The notes under the pieces were generated by a model that worked only from the letters and a program-made list of their open reading frames with translations, did not search any database and was not told where the DNA came from. Shown here piece by piece: positions 1 to 8,815 of a stretch of DNA of 64,000 bases (positions are counted from its first letter, which is position 1; each line of letters starts with the position of its first letter). The position numbers and the translations under genes were made by a program. This stretch comes from Phycisphaerales bacterium (GTDB lineage: Bacteria; Planctomycetota; Phycisphaerae; Phycisphaerales; UBA1924), in NCBI GenBank assembly GCA_013360675.1, contig JABWBB010000002.1:164105-228104 (forward strand). The letters run 5' to 3'.

Positions 1-87
1 GCGGGCCGTGAGCAATGCGGCCACCGCGGCGATGGGCGCGAGGTAATACAGGTTCGGGATATCCAACGCGAGTGAAGAAAAGCCCAT
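1..87 (-). CDS. Membrane protein N-terminus, probable second proton-pumping pyrophosphatase (partial)
   Basis: Only the first 29 codons lie in the window; the gene runs off the left edge. The ATG (complement of 85-87) is preceded by a near-perfect Shine-Dalgarno AAGGAGG, so this is a real start. The peptide begins MGFSSLALDIPNLYY and continues into a hydrophobic stretch (LAPIAAVAALLTA), as in the first membrane segment of H+-PPases. It lies directly downstream of hppA on the same strand, and paired hppA genes would fit. A weak 6-bp GC hairpin (101-120) sits in the 83-base gap. Another membrane protein cannot be excluded. Confidence 0.5.
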   Translation of the reverse strand, partial: MGFSSLALDIPNLYYLAPIAAVAALLTAR

Positions 88-170
88 ATGCGGCCTCCTT
101 CCCCGCCTCGAACAGCGGGGGATGGTGGTGAATCACGCGAGCGGCAGATCCATCGCGACGCCGACTCTGC

Positions 171-2753
171 TTAGCCTTGCTTCGCAGCGCCTGTACGACC
201 AATCTGCATGCCGTAGAACGAGCGGTAGATGAAGAAGACCGAAACGCCCATGAACAGCGCGGCGAGGACGTGCGTGAAGAACGTCCCCTTGCTCGCCTGC
301 AGCGAGATGGCCAGCTCGACGGCGAGCAGGCCAAAGAGCGTGCAGAACTTGATCACGGGGTTCATCGCGACCGAACTCGTGTCCTTGAAGGGATCGCCGA
401 CCGTATCGCCCACGACCGTGGCCGCGTGCAGATCGGTGCCCTTGGCCTTGAGTTCCGTCTCGACGATCTTCTTGGCGTTGTCCCACGCGCCGCCGGCGTT
501 GGCCATGAAGATGGCCTGGAAGAGCCCGAAGAGCGCGGTCGAGACCAGGAAGCCGATGAAGAAGTACGCCTCGTAGAAGGCGAACGCCAGCGTCGCGAAC
601 AGCACCCCCAGGAAGATGTTGAACATCCCCTGCTGGGCATATCGCGTGCAGATATCGACAACCTTGCGGCTGTCCTCGACGCTCGCGCGGGTCGACCCGT
701 CGAGCTTGATGTTCTGCTTGATGAACTCGACCGCGCGATACGCGCCCGTCGACACCGCCTGGATGCTCGCGCCCGTGAACCAGTAGATGATGCAGCCGCC
801 GGCCATCAGGCCCAGCAGGAAGGGCGGGTGCAGCAGGCTCAGCTTGTCCAGGTTGAGTTCGAGCCCGTGCGTCAGTCCCACGATCAACGCGAAGATCATC
901 GTGGTGGCGCCCACGACCGCCGTGCCGATCAGCACCGGTTTGGCCGTGGCCTTGAAGGTGTTGCCAGCGCCGTCGTTCTCTTCGAGGAACGCTTTGCCCT
1001 TCTCGAAGTCGGGCGTGAAGCCAAAGTCCTTCTGCACCTCGTCCTTGATCCCGGGCACCGATTCGATCATCGAGAGTTCAAAGACGCTCTGCGCGTTGTC
1101 GGTCACGGGTCCGTAGCTGTCGACGGCAATGGTGACCGGACCCATCCCCAGGAAGCCGAACGCCACCAGGCCAAACGAGAAGACCGCCGGGGCCACCATG
1201 ATGGCGCCCAGGGTCGCGCCGTCGGCGTTGGGCAGGCCGGAGAACCAGTAGGCCCCGCCCATCAGGACCATGATCGCCATGCCCAGCCAGTAGGCCGAGA
1301 AGTTGCCCGCGACCAGCCCCGACAGGATGTTGAGGCTCGCCCCGCCCTGCTCGCTGCTGGTGACGACCTCGCGCACGTGGCGGCTCTGGGTCGAGGTGAA
1401 GACCTTGACCAACTCGGGGATGATCGCCCCCGCCGCCGTGCCGCAGGTAATGATCGATGAGAGCTTCCACCACAGTGTCGAGTCGCCGTTGATCACGGGG
1501 ATGAGCACGTAACTCACGATGAACGTCAGCACGATGGAGATGAACGAGGTGATGAAGACCAGCGAGGTCAGCGGCTTCTCAAAGTCCATGTGCGGGGCCA
1601 GGGCGTACTTGGCCTTGGCGATGACGTGGTTGACGAAGTAGGCCATGGCCGAGGCGATCACCATGATGATGCGCATCACAAAGAGCCAGACGAGCAACTG
1701 CACCTGCACGCTCTGGAACTCGGGGCCGGCCGTCTTCTCGTTGATCGCCAGCATGATGAAGGTGATGAGCGCCACGCCCGTCACGCCGTAGGTCTCGAAC
1801 CCGTCGGCGCTGGGGCCCACGCTGTCGCCGGCGTTGTCGCCCACGCAGTCGGCGATGACGCCCGGGTTGCGCGCGTCGTCTTCCTTGATCTTGAAGACGA
1901 TCTTCATGAGGTCCGAGCCGATGTCGGCAATCTTGGTGAAGATGCCGCCGGCGATGCGCAGCGCCGCGGCGCCCAGCGATTCACCGATCGCAAAGCCGAT
2001 GAAGCACTTGCCCGCGAGGTCGCTGGGCAGGAAGAGCAGGATGATGAGCATCAGCAGCAGTTCGACGCTGATGAGCGCCATGCCGATGCTCATGCCCGCC
2101 TTGAGCGGGATGTCATAGCAGGGCCAGGGCTTCCCTCGCAGCGACGCGAACGCCGCGCGGCTGTTGGCGAAGGTGTTCACCCGGATCCCGAACCATGCCA
2201 CGCCGTACGACCCGGCAATGCCCACCAGCGAGAAGAACAGGATGATCCCCACCTGCGTGAAGGGCAGTCCGGTTGTCCCGTCGAGGTTGTGAGCGAGGAA
2301 CCCGAAGTAGAAAACCATCGCCGCGCCGACAAAGGCCCACAGGATCATCAGGAACTTGCCCTGACGCAGCAGGTAGGTTTTGCAGGTTTCGTAGATCAGT
2401 TCGCTGATCTCGAGCATGCTCTTGTGCACGCTCATGTTCTTGAGCTGCGAATAAATCACGCCGGCGAAGAACAGGCCCAGGATGCAGACCACGATCCCGC
2501 CCAGCAGCAGCGTGTGCCCGCTCAACCCGCCCAGGAACGAGACCTTCACGGTCTGGTTCTTGAAATCGGGCATGACGAGGTTGAGTTCGCCTCCGCTGTG
2601 CGTCTGCGCCTTCGGGGCGGCCTCGGCGAGAGCGCTCCCGGCCGTCTCCATCGCGCCTTGAAGGTCCTGCGCCAAGGCGCTGGGGGTGAAGGTCGAGAGA
2701 AGCGCGATCAGCCCGAGGGTGATGATCGTGCCCAGACGTGTCGTTGACAGCAC
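171..2753 (-). CDS. hppA: Membrane-bound ion-translocating pyrophosphatase
   Basis: Couples hydrolysis of pyrophosphate to pumping of H+ (or Na+) across the inner membrane. About 16 hydrophobic segments are visible. The substrate-binding region reads DIGSDLM, then EDDARNPGVIADCVGDNAGD, then SVGPSADGFETYG, a divergent version of the usual DVGADLVGK/GDNVGDVAGMGADLFE motifs. The GNT(F)KA motif carries Lys where K+-dependent enzymes have Ala, which by family rules predicts K+-independent activity. The GTG start at 2753 is chosen because a GGAGG lies seven bases upstream and a signal-like sequence ending in SALAQ follows. At 860 residues it is longer than most homologues (about 670-800), largely because of the N-terminal extension. 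Confidence 0.93.
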   Translation of the reverse strand: MLSTTRLGTIITLGLIALLSTFTPSALAQDLQGAMETAGSALAEAAPKAQTHSGGELNLVMPDFKNQTVKVSFLGGLSGHTLLLGGIVVCILGLFFAGVIYSQLKNMSVHKSMLEISELIYETCKTYLLRQGKFLMILWAFVGAAMVFYFGFLAHNLDGTTGLPFTQVGIILFFSLVGIAGSYGVAWFGIRVNTFANSRAAFASLRGKPWPCYDIPLKAGMSIGMALISVELLLMLIILLFLPSDLAGKCFIGFAIGESLGAAALRIAGGIFTKIADIGSDLMKIVFKIKEDDARNPGVIADCVGDNAGDSVGPSADGFETYGVTGVALITFIMLAINEKTAGPEFQSVQVQLLVWLFVMRIIMVIASAMAYFVNHVIAKAKYALAPHMDFEKPLTSLVFITSFISIVLTFIVSYVLIPVINGDSTLWWKLSSIITCGTAAGAIIPELVKVFTSTQSRHVREVVTSSEQGGASLNILSGLVAGNFSAYWLGMAIMVLMGGAYWFSGLPNADGATLGAIMVAPAVFSFGLVAFGFLGMGPVTIAVDSYGPVTDNAQSVFELSMIESVPGIKDEVQKDFGFTPDFEKGKAFLEENDGAGNTFKATAKPVLIGTAVVGATTMIFALIVGLTHGLELNLDKLSLLHPPFLLGLMAGGCIIYWFTGASIQAVSTGAYRAVEFIKQNIKLDGSTRASVEDSRKVVDICTRYAQQGMFNIFLGVLFATLAFAFYEAYFFIGFLVSTALFGLFQAIFMANAGGAWDNAKKIVETELKAKGTDLHAATVVGDTVGDPFKDTSSVAMNPVIKFCTLFGLLAVELAISLQASKGTFFTHVLAALFMGVSVFFIYRSFYGMQIGRTGAAKQG

Positions 2754-2868
2754 GCGGTAGCCTCCGATTGCCTGATCAGGAGAAGCGACCCCTTCGACGC
2801 AGCATCGCACGCGCGACGAGAAGTGAGGCCGCAGAAATGAATTGTCCGTACACCCACACGAAGCACAA

Positions 2869-2897
2869 CGCCCGGGCACGATACCACGAGCCGGGCG
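2869..2897. other. GC-rich inverted repeat in the rpsU-hppA gap
   Basis: CGCCCGG and CCGGGCG form a perfect 7-bp inverted repeat around a 15-base loop, between rpsU and hppA. No U-tract follows, so it may be an mRNA structure or a weak terminator element. Confidence 0.3.
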
Positions 2898-2914
2898 TCG
2901 CGGCATGACCGTCC

Positions 2915-2942
2915 GAGCACGTGGGCCAGGGGCCCCGTGCTC
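2915..2942 (-). terminator. Hairpin at the end of rpsU
   Basis: Read on the minus strand, GAGCACG-GGGCC-CCT-GGCCC-A-CGTGCTC forms a 12-bp stem with one bulged A, overlapping the rpsU stop codon. No U-run follows, so it could be a Rho-independent-like hairpin or only an mRNA-stabilising end. Confidence 0.4.
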
Positions 2943-3138
2943 AGGCGGGCATCGATTCTTCCTTAATGCGACGCGCCACGCTCTTGCGGGCCGCGCGACG
3001 GCGACGCTCCGAGGGCTTCTCGAAGAACTCCTTGCGACGGATGTCCTTGGTCAGGCCCTCGCGCTCGCACAGTTTCTTGAACCGCTTGAGCATCTGCTCG
3101 GTCGACTCGCCGCTTCGCGCCTTCACACGGATCGCCAT
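2941..3138 (-). CDS. rpsU: Ribosomal protein bS21
   Basis: Small-subunit ribosomal protein of 65 residues, very basic, with the family's N-terminal pattern (VKARSGES, then LKRFKKLCEREG) and a C-terminal stretch KPSERRRRAARK. In other bacteria bS21 helps 30S subunits in translation initiation. An AGAAGAGG purine run upstream of the ATG serves as ribosome binding site. It is a single gene between hppA and a divergent lipoprotein gene. It is not linked to dnaG/rpoD as in enterobacteria. Confidence 0.95.
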   Translation of the reverse strand: MAIRVKARSGESTEQMLKRFKKLCEREGLTKDIRRKEFFEKPSERRRRAARKSVARRIKEESMPA

Positions 3139-3345
3139 GCACGCCCTCTTCTCTGACTAAGTACAAGCCCGGCCTCGGGAGAGGCCGGCGCGTTCCAAAC
3201 AGACTACCCCCCGGCCCGACAAGGGTCCGGTGGGGTCCAAAGTAAAGCATGCGAACGTCCCCCGATCAAGTCCACCCACCCCTCCATTCCCCCTTCGGAC
3301 GCGATATCCTTGTCCTCAGCACCCCTTTCCCGGAGTCAGGAAGCC

Positions 3346-3753
3346 ATGTTGAGCCGGACGCTCGCCCTTGCCGTACTTCCCCTTGCCCTTGCCGCTCTCC
3401 CCGCCTGCAAGGCCCAGCAACGCGCCCAGGGAGACCGGGGCCTGGTCGCCTCCTATTCAGGGTTCTCCCTGAGCGCCGATCTCCCCGCCGAGGCCCGCGT
3501 CCCGGCGGTGGTCGCCGCCGCCGAGCAGACCCTCCGGGCCCGCGGCTACACCATTGACTCGAATGAAAGCACCGAGGAATCGGGGCGCCTTATCGCCCGC
3601 CCGCCGCGGACGAATGATCCGTACCCGCGCCTGGTAGTAGGCGTGACGGCGAGCGGGGATACTTCGCACATTACGCTCACATACCAGCCGCTGGGCGACC
3701 AGGAACTCTGCCGCTCGGTGCTCGACGGCATCCTCAGCCGCCTGGGCCTCTAG
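3346..3753 (+). CDS. Small predicted lipoprotein of unknown function
   Basis: 135 residues. A hydrophobic signal peptide ends in the lipobox LPAC (Cys21), so the mature protein is probably lipid-anchored. The mature part is a compact alpha/beta sequence resembling small lipoproteins that adopt a two-helix/four-strand fold (DUF3568-like), with a regulator-free C-terminus. The ATG at 3346 is preferred over 3310 because the signal peptide begins there and AGGA precedes it. It is a monocistronic gene, divergent from rpsU and convergent with gltA. No function can be assigned. Confidence 0.75.
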   Translation: MLSRTLALAVLPLALAALPACKAQQRAQGDRGLVASYSGFSLSADLPAEARVPAVVAAAEQTLRARGYTIDSNESTEESGRLIARPPRTNDPYPRLVVGVTASGDTSHITLTYQPLGDQELCRSVLDGILSRLGL

Positions 3754-3785
3754 GCCAACTACACATCCCACAATCACCAAGTAAA

Positions 3786-3811
3786 ACGAAGGCTCCTTAC
3801 GGAGCCTTCGT
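3786..3811 (-). terminator. Intrinsic terminator of gltA (possibly bidirectional)
   Basis: ACGAAGGCTCC-TTAC-GGAGCCTTCGT forms a perfect 11-bp stem with a 4-base loop. On the minus strand it is followed by TTTTAC, making it a classic terminator 43 bases after the gltA stop. On the plus strand it lies just past the lipoprotein gene and may serve it too. Confidence 0.88.
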
Positions 3812-3853
3812 TGGTCTTGACATGGATTGACTGAGACGAGTGCCGTGCGGCGA

Positions 3854-4984
3854 TTACCGCTTGTCCATCGGCACGTACGCCTGGGCGTGCGGGCCGGTGT
3901 AGTCGGTGGTGGGGCGGTAGAGCCGGTTGTCGCTCATCTGCTCGATCACGTGCCCGGCCCACCCGCCGATGCGGGCGATCACGAACACCGGCGTGAACAG
4001 ATCCAGCGGCAGGCCGATGCAGTGGTACGTCGTCGCCGAGTAGAAATCGACATTGGGATAGATCCCCTTGGCGGCGACGGCTTGACCCATCACGTCCTCG
4101 ATCTTCTTGCTCTTGGCGTAGAGGTCGGCGTTGCCCGTGTCCTGCGCCAGTTGCTTGGCCAGCGACTGCAGGTGAGCCGCACGCGGGTCGTACGCCTTGT
4201 ACACCCGGTGCCCGAAGCCCATGATCTTGTCTTTCTTGGCCAGCTTGTCGAGCACGTACTTTTCGACGCTCTCGAGATTGGGGATCTCGTTGAGCATGAC
4301 CATAACGCCCTCGTTGGCGCCGCCGTGCAGCGGGCCCTTGAGGCTGCCGATCGCCGCCACGATCGCCGAGTACATGTCGCTCAGCGTCGAGATGACCACG
4401 CGAGCCGAGAAGGTCGAGTTGTTCAGCCCGTGGTCGGCGTGCAGCACCAAGCAGACGTCCATGGCCTTGGCCATCGTCGGCGTGGGCTTGCGCCCGTTGA
4501 GCATGTACAGGAAGTTCTCGGCGATCGACAATGACGGGTCAGGGCGTACGAAGGGCAGTCCCGAGCGGAAGCGGTGGTAGTACGCCAGGATCGTGGGCGT
4601 CCGCGCCAGGATGTTCAGCGCCTTGCTGCGCAGGCTTGCCAGGTCGTTCGCGTCCGGGTTCGTGTCGTGCAGCGACAACGCCGACACCAGCGTCCGCAGC
4701 ACGTGCATCGGGCGCGCGTCACGCGGCATCTGCAGCAGCTTCGACTCAAACCCCGCCGGAACCTCGTAGCGCGATCGCAGGTCCGCCGTGAACGATTCGA
4801 GCTCGCCCTTGCGCGGCAGGCGCAGGTTCCACAGCAGGAAGACCGTCTCTTCGAACGTCGAATGGCTCGCCAGTTCCCCGATGGGGATGCCCACATACTC
4901 CAGGACACCCTGCTCGCCGTCGATGTAGGACATCTTCGTATCGGCGGCGATCACTCCTTCGAGACCCTTGGCGTACGTCGGCAT
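3854..4984 (-). CDS. gltA: Citrate synthase
   Basis: Condenses oxaloacetate and acetyl-CoA to citrate, the first step of the TCA cycle. Active-site signatures are all present: HADHGLNNSTFSARV, GFGHRVYKAYDPRA and the Asp in NVDFYSATTYHCIG. At 376 residues it is the short, Gram-positive/archaeal-type dimeric form rather than the longer NADH-inhibited hexameric type. This family also includes 2-methylcitrate synthases, but no prp genes are adjacent. AAGGGTGG lies upstream of the ATG. It is divergent from trpF with a 115-base gap. Confidence 0.93.
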   Translation of the reverse strand: MPTYAKGLEGVIAADTKMSYIDGEQGVLEYVGIPIGELASHSTFEETVFLLWNLRLPRKGELESFTADLRSRYEVPAGFESKLLQMPRDARPMHVLRTLVSALSLHDTNPDANDLASLRSKALNILARTPTILAYYHRFRSGLPFVRPDPSLSIAENFLYMLNGRKPTPTMAKAMDVCLVLHADHGLNNSTFSARVVISTLSDMYSAIVAAIGSLKGPLHGGANEGVMVMLNEIPNLESVEKYVLDKLAKKDKIMGFGHRVYKAYDPRAAHLQSLAKQLAQDTGNADLYAKSKKIEDVMGQAVAAKGIYPNVDFYSATTYHCIGLPLDLFTPVFVIARIGGWAGHVIEQMSDNRLYRPTTDYTGPHAQAYVPMDKR

Positions 4985-5099
4985 CGCGATCCACCCTTCC
5001 AGTCACTCGTTGTGCGTGTCGCCGGACATGCCCGGCTGGCGATGCGACTGTAGCCGCCCCGCCCCGCGTGATCACCCCTCGCTCGCGCTAGGCTTGCGC

Positions 5100-5732
5100 A
5101 TGACGCGAACGAGAATCAAGATCTGCGGCATCAACGACGAACACGCCCTCGACGCCGCCGCAAAGGCCGGCGCCGACGCGGTTGGCTTCATGTTCGTTCA
5201 GGGCTCTCCCCGGTACATCGACCCCGAAACCGCCTTCGGGCTCTCCACGATGCTCCCACCGTTCATGGCCACGGTCGGGGTCTTTGCAGATCCTGACCCC
5301 GACGCCTTCGCCGAGATCGAACAGCTCTGCCCGACCACCTGCACCCAACTCCACGGCGACGAGGACGCCCGCCTTGTACGCACGCTCGGGCCCGACATCA
5401 TCAAGGCAGTCCGCTTCGATCCCGCCACCATCAACGAAAACCTCGCCCGCTGGGACGAGGATGAGAACGTGGGGGCGATCCTGGTCGATGGCAGCGCCGG
5501 CGGCGAGGGGATCTCCTTCGATTGGGCGGCCCTGGCCCCACTGATCACCGACCTCTCCAAGCCGGTCATCCTGGCCGGCGGGCTGACACCCGACAATGTG
5601 GGCGACGCCATCCGTGCCGTACGCCCTTATGGAGTCGATGTTTCCAGCGGGGTTGAGGCGACGCGCGGCGTCAAGGATCCTGCCAAGATCCGGGCGTTCT
5701 GCGAGGCCGTTCGCCGGGCCGATTCCGTGTGA
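5100..5732 (+). CDS. trpF: Phosphoribosylanthranilate isomerase
   Basis: Third step of tryptophan synthesis: Amadori rearrangement of N-(5-phosphoribosyl)anthranilate. 210 residues in a TIM barrel. It starts RIKICGIN with the catalytic Cys, has the catalytic Asp in ILVDGSAGGEG, and the phosphate-binding PVILAGGLTPDNV and GVDVSSGVE. The ATG at 5100 directly precedes the first strand; an upstream in-frame extension has no homology to the family. No other trp gene is nearby, so trpF stands alone here. Confidence 0.95.
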   Translation: MTRTRIKICGINDEHALDAAAKAGADAVGFMFVQGSPRYIDPETAFGLSTMLPPFMATVGVFADPDPDAFAEIEQLCPTTCTQLHGDEDARLVRTLGPDIIKAVRFDPATINENLARWDEDENVGAILVDGSAGGEGISFDWAALAPLITDLSKPVILAGGLTPDNVGDAIRAVRPYGVDVSSGVEATRGVKDPAKIRAFCEAVRRADSV

Positions 5733-5748
5733 TCGCCCACAATCGCGA

Positions 5749-7392
5749 CTACTCAGGTTCGTCGTCATCCGTGGGACGTTCGTCATCGGCTTCGAGTCGC
5801 AGTGCGCAGATGGTGCCTGACAGCTGATCGCCCCGGTTGCGACCGTCTCGATCGAGGAGCCCGAGCAACCCCAGCGGCGGCAGACCCCACTTCACCAGGT
5901 TTCTCAGGAAGGCCTGCCCGAAGCTCGGGCGCATGGCCTCGACATGAGAGTCTCCCGGGCGGGTGCGTGGCGCGATGATGCAGATGCTGGCCACGAACTT
6001 GCCCAGCGTGCGTCCGAAAATCGACTCAAGAATGGTGCCCTGCAACACCAGCAGGCCCATGGCGCTCAGGGCCAGAGCCAGCCCACGCATCACGGGCGTG
6101 TCATTTTCGCCCAGAATGGTCGGTGCCAGGGCGATCCAGAACCGCTCAACGATTCCAAGCACGAGCGAGGCATCGAGCGAGCCGGCCAGCACTCGCCGGA
6201 ATCCCGGCGCCATGGCGAACCCGTCGGGGAGCCAGATCGCGTCCTCGCGCTCGGGCTTGAGGATGAAGACGAGGGCGCACGCCGTCAGTTGCAGCAGGAT
6301 CGCCGCTAGGAGCAGGTACTCGGGGCGACCCAGGGGCATGCCAAGCCGAGGCGGGCCGTCGTAGATCACGACACCGCTCGCAAGATCGACCTCTCTCACT
6401 CGCACCCCCCGTTCAGGGGGCGATTCGATGAGCTGGACGATCAGCAGCCGATCGTCCAGCCCGGTGATTCCGAACGCCGCATCGACGCCATCGATCGACG
6501 CCAGCGCCGAGAACACGAGCGATGCCACCCCCAGCGTGGCCGTGTGGATCCAGAGCACGCCTTCACCATCGCGGGAGGCCAGGGCGACGCGATCGCCCGC
6601 GACGCACGCCCTGATCTCCGCGTGCTGGGTATCGACGGGCGGCGTCTGCCAAGTCGTATCGAGCGAAACCCACGACATGGGCGCGAGCCCCTCGCGATTT
6701 CGTTCTGAATCAAGGAGGGAGAGCGATTCACGCGTGACGCGGTTGAGCCATGCACGGATCGTCCCCGTGGTCGTGTCGACCATGAGCATCAGCAGCCCAT
6801 CGCGGGTGCCGAGCATGCGCAGGCCGTCGCGTTCGCCGGTGGACGCTCGCGCGAGCCCCTCCGGCAGTTCGAGCGGCACCCAGCGGGCGTCGTGCAATGC
6901 GACGAGCGTCATGACATTCCCGTCATGGGTCAGCACGCTCGCCCCTAGCGCCGACACCGCCAAATCGAGCGGGCGCGTGGACGTGTCCAGCGGCGGATGC
7001 ACGTCGTACCCGTCCGCGGGGTGTGTGACCCAGGCCTCACCGATCGGTGCCTGCATCGCTCGCATCGAGAAGACACGCCAGATCCGGCGGTTGCCCACGC
7101 TCCCGCGGCAGGCAACAAAGAGCCGGTTACCCCCCGCGGCGGCCAACTGAGGCAAACCATCGATCACGCCCGCGCGTCGTGCCGGCGTCCCGATGTCTGG
7201 GGCTTCCCCCTTGCGACGCGGAAAGAAGTGCAGGATCGTCGCGTCATTGCCCCCGGGCGCAGGCACGATCATCCAGGCATGGTGCGTCGGCCCGCCGGGC
7301 CCGCCCGCGACGAAGAGTTCCTGCGCCGTCGCGTGGCCCGCCCACCCCATCGTCAGCGCGAGAATGGCCATCAACGCCGCGTGTGGCCTCAC
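5749..7392 (-). CDS. Exported propeller-like protein with C-terminal RDD membrane domain
   Basis: 547 residues. A signal peptide (ending GHATAQE) is followed by about 340 periplasmic residues with repeated short strand patterns, perhaps a beta-propeller. A membrane segment (YLLLAAILLQLTACALVFIL) follows, then a C-terminal RDD domain: FRRVLAGSLDASLVL, IFGRTLGKF, FLRNLVKW and a final RGDQLSG. RDD domains are multi-helix membrane modules of mostly unknown role. Its ATG overlaps the stop of the lipoprotein gene upstream by four bases, so the two are translationally coupled. It is the last gene of a four-gene operon. Function unknown. Confidence 0.75.
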   Translation of the reverse strand: MRPHAALMAILALTMGWAGHATAQELFVAGGPGGPTHHAWMIVPAPGGNDATILHFFPRRKGEAPDIGTPARRAGVIDGLPQLAAAGGNRLFVACRGSVGNRRIWRVFSMRAMQAPIGEAWVTHPADGYDVHPPLDTSTRPLDLAVSALGASVLTHDGNVMTLVALHDARWVPLELPEGLARASTGERDGLRMLGTRDGLLMLMVDTTTGTIRAWLNRVTRESLSLLDSERNREGLAPMSWVSLDTTWQTPPVDTQHAEIRACVAGDRVALASRDGEGVLWIHTATLGVASLVFSALASIDGVDAAFGITGLDDRLLIVQLIESPPERGVRVREVDLASGVVIYDGPPRLGMPLGRPEYLLLAAILLQLTACALVFILKPEREDAIWLPDGFAMAPGFRRVLAGSLDASLVLGIVERFWIALAPTILGENDTPVMRGLALALSAMGLLVLQGTILESIFGRTLGKFVASICIIAPRTRPGDSHVEAMRPSFGQAFLRNLVKWGLPPLGLLGLLDRDGRNRGDQLSGTICALRLEADDERPTDDDEPE

Positions 7393-8252
7393 GGCGAGGG
7401 CTCCTCGTCGAGGTCGAGCAGGCGCTGCACGTCGTACGCCTCAAGGAGCGCAGCGAGATCAAAGGCCCGATCACGGATGCGATCCCCCGGATTCTCGGGG
7501 TCGTAGAGCCGCAGACGAACTCGCGTCTTGCTCGAAGGCATCAGGATCTCGATCCTTGTTGCCAAGCGAGCGATGCTCATCGCGTCGCCGTCGATCGCCA
7601 CACGCTCGTAGTCGGTCAGCGTCGCCGTCACCGCGGGGTGACCCTCGGCATCCATCAGTTCGATCCGCGTGGGCTCGAGCGTGACCGGGTCGAGAAACAG
7701 GCGTGTCGCCCCCCAGCGTCCGGCGAGATCCAGGCGCAGCGACTTGCCTGAATCAGCCCAGCGCGGCGAATCTCCCTCTGCTGGGAGTGGCATCACGCCC
7801 AGCATCAGCATCAGGTCCAGCGGGTGGACTGGCAGCCCCACACTGGCCCCTCGTTCGCGCGTGATATTCGCGTGCGTGCCCACCAGCGCGGCCTTGGGAT
7901 CGCGGGTCAGGTCCAGCCACCAGAAACGTATCTCGTCCCCGCCCAGATAAAAAATCGTCTTGCCGACTTTGTCGATGCGCAGCGCTACCCGCGACGGCCG
8001 CACCAGCTGCAGGTGCCCATCGGCCTGTTCATCCACATCCTTGCCCTGCGTATCGACGGTCTTGATGAAGATGCTCATCGCCGAACGCACGCGATCGAGT
8101 TTGTCCACCCTCGCGTTGTAGCGGCTGGCGACCTGGGCATAGGCTGGCGCCGGGCCGCGGTCGATTGGCTCATCCCCGCCCTTGCCCGATCCCGCGCAGC
8201 CGATCAGGGCGAGCAGGCTCACCGAGAGAAAAAAGCGCGCGCCGATGGTCAC
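7389..8252 (-). CDS. LolA/LolB-like outer-membrane lipoprotein
   Basis: 287 residues with a lipobox ALIGC near residue 19. The mature sequence resembles the half-barrel fold of LolA/LolB and DUF4292 proteins, which bind lipids or lipoproteins in the periplasm; this rests on pattern (GHLQLVRPSRVALRI, then FWWLDL and late LFLDPVTLEPTRIEL), not on a catalytic motif. Its start codon follows the stop of the upstream gene with no gap, and its stop overlaps the next gene (ATGA). It probably works with the propeller/RDD protein. Confidence 0.65.
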   Translation of the reverse strand: MTIGARFFLSVSLLALIGCAGSGKGGDEPIDRGPAPAYAQVASRYNARVDKLDRVRSAMSIFIKTVDTQGKDVDEQADGHLQLVRPSRVALRIDKVGKTIFYLGGDEIRFWWLDLTRDPKAALVGTHANITRERGASVGLPVHPLDLMLMLGVMPLPAEGDSPRWADSGKSLRLDLAGRWGATRLFLDPVTLEPTRIELMDAEGHPAVTATLTDYERVAIDGDAMSIARLATRIEILMPSSKTRVRLRLYDPENPGDRIRDRAFDLAALLEAYDVQRLLDLDEEPSP

Positions 8253-8783
8253 TCAGGCCTTCCTCCCGCTCGCGTCGGGCACGATCTGGGAGAGTTGCTC
8301 GAGCGCCTGGGCGATCGCCTGGTCGTCCATCGCGGGCTCTTCCAGGCGGATCGGCGCGGCCCCCTCGGCCATGCCCTTGGTCGCCACCAGCAGCGCCCGC
8401 CCATCCATCCCCACCTGGCGCAGCACGCGACGCCGGATCAACAAGATGCCCAGCAGGTAGCGGAAGGCGGCGCGTCGTTCGTCCTCTGCGGTCGCGACTT
8501 CTTCAAAGAGGTCGAGCAACTCGGGGTCGGACAGCAGGCGGGGCTTGTCGTCCTCGCGCGGGTCAAAGGTTGTCTTCCAGGCGGCAAAGAGGCGACGCGG
8601 GGCGACGGGTCGCTTACCCGCCTCCCAGGCCTCCATGGAGTAATCCTCACGCTCCAGGCCAGACTGCCCTGAAATCTCGATGAGCGTGCCCATGCAGGCC
8701 TCGCCGGGAGTCAGGGCACGCCCAGAGTCGGCGCAGATGCCAGTGCAGCGTGTCAACGGGAATGCGGAAGATCCAAACGCCAT
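8253..8783 (-). CDS. Small Cys-containing planctomycete protein
   Basis: 176 residues. The N-terminus has the spaced cysteines CTGICADSGRALTPGEAC, a probable metal site, followed by a helical, charged region with no membrane segment or signal. The start at 8783 (MAFGSSAF) is where the family-like sequence begins; a longer frame to 9074 overlaps the next gene and looks unrelated. It abuts the lipoprotein gene with zero spacing. I recognise the type as one common in planctomycetes, but no function is known. Confidence 0.65.
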   Translation of the reverse strand: MAFGSSAFPLTRCTGICADSGRALTPGEACMGTLIEISGQSGLEREDYSMEAWEAGKRPVAPRRLFAAWKTTFDPREDDKPRLLSDPELLDLFEEVATAEDERRAAFRYLLGILLIRRRVLRQVGMDGRALLVATKGMAEGAAPIRLEEPAMDDQAIAQALEQLSQIVPDASGRKA

Positions 8784-8815
8784 AGGGGCAGTGTAGTTCC
8801 GTCGCCCACCGACGC

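Noticed and set aside
177..1460. 427-residue plus-strand frame opposite hppA
   Set aside because: Charged low-complexity antisense translation; hppA on the minus strand explains the region fully.
6428..7150. 240-residue plus-strand Ser/Arg-rich frame opposite the RDD gene
   Set aside because: Ser/Arg-rich composition is what reverse frames of high-GC genes give; no ribosome site.
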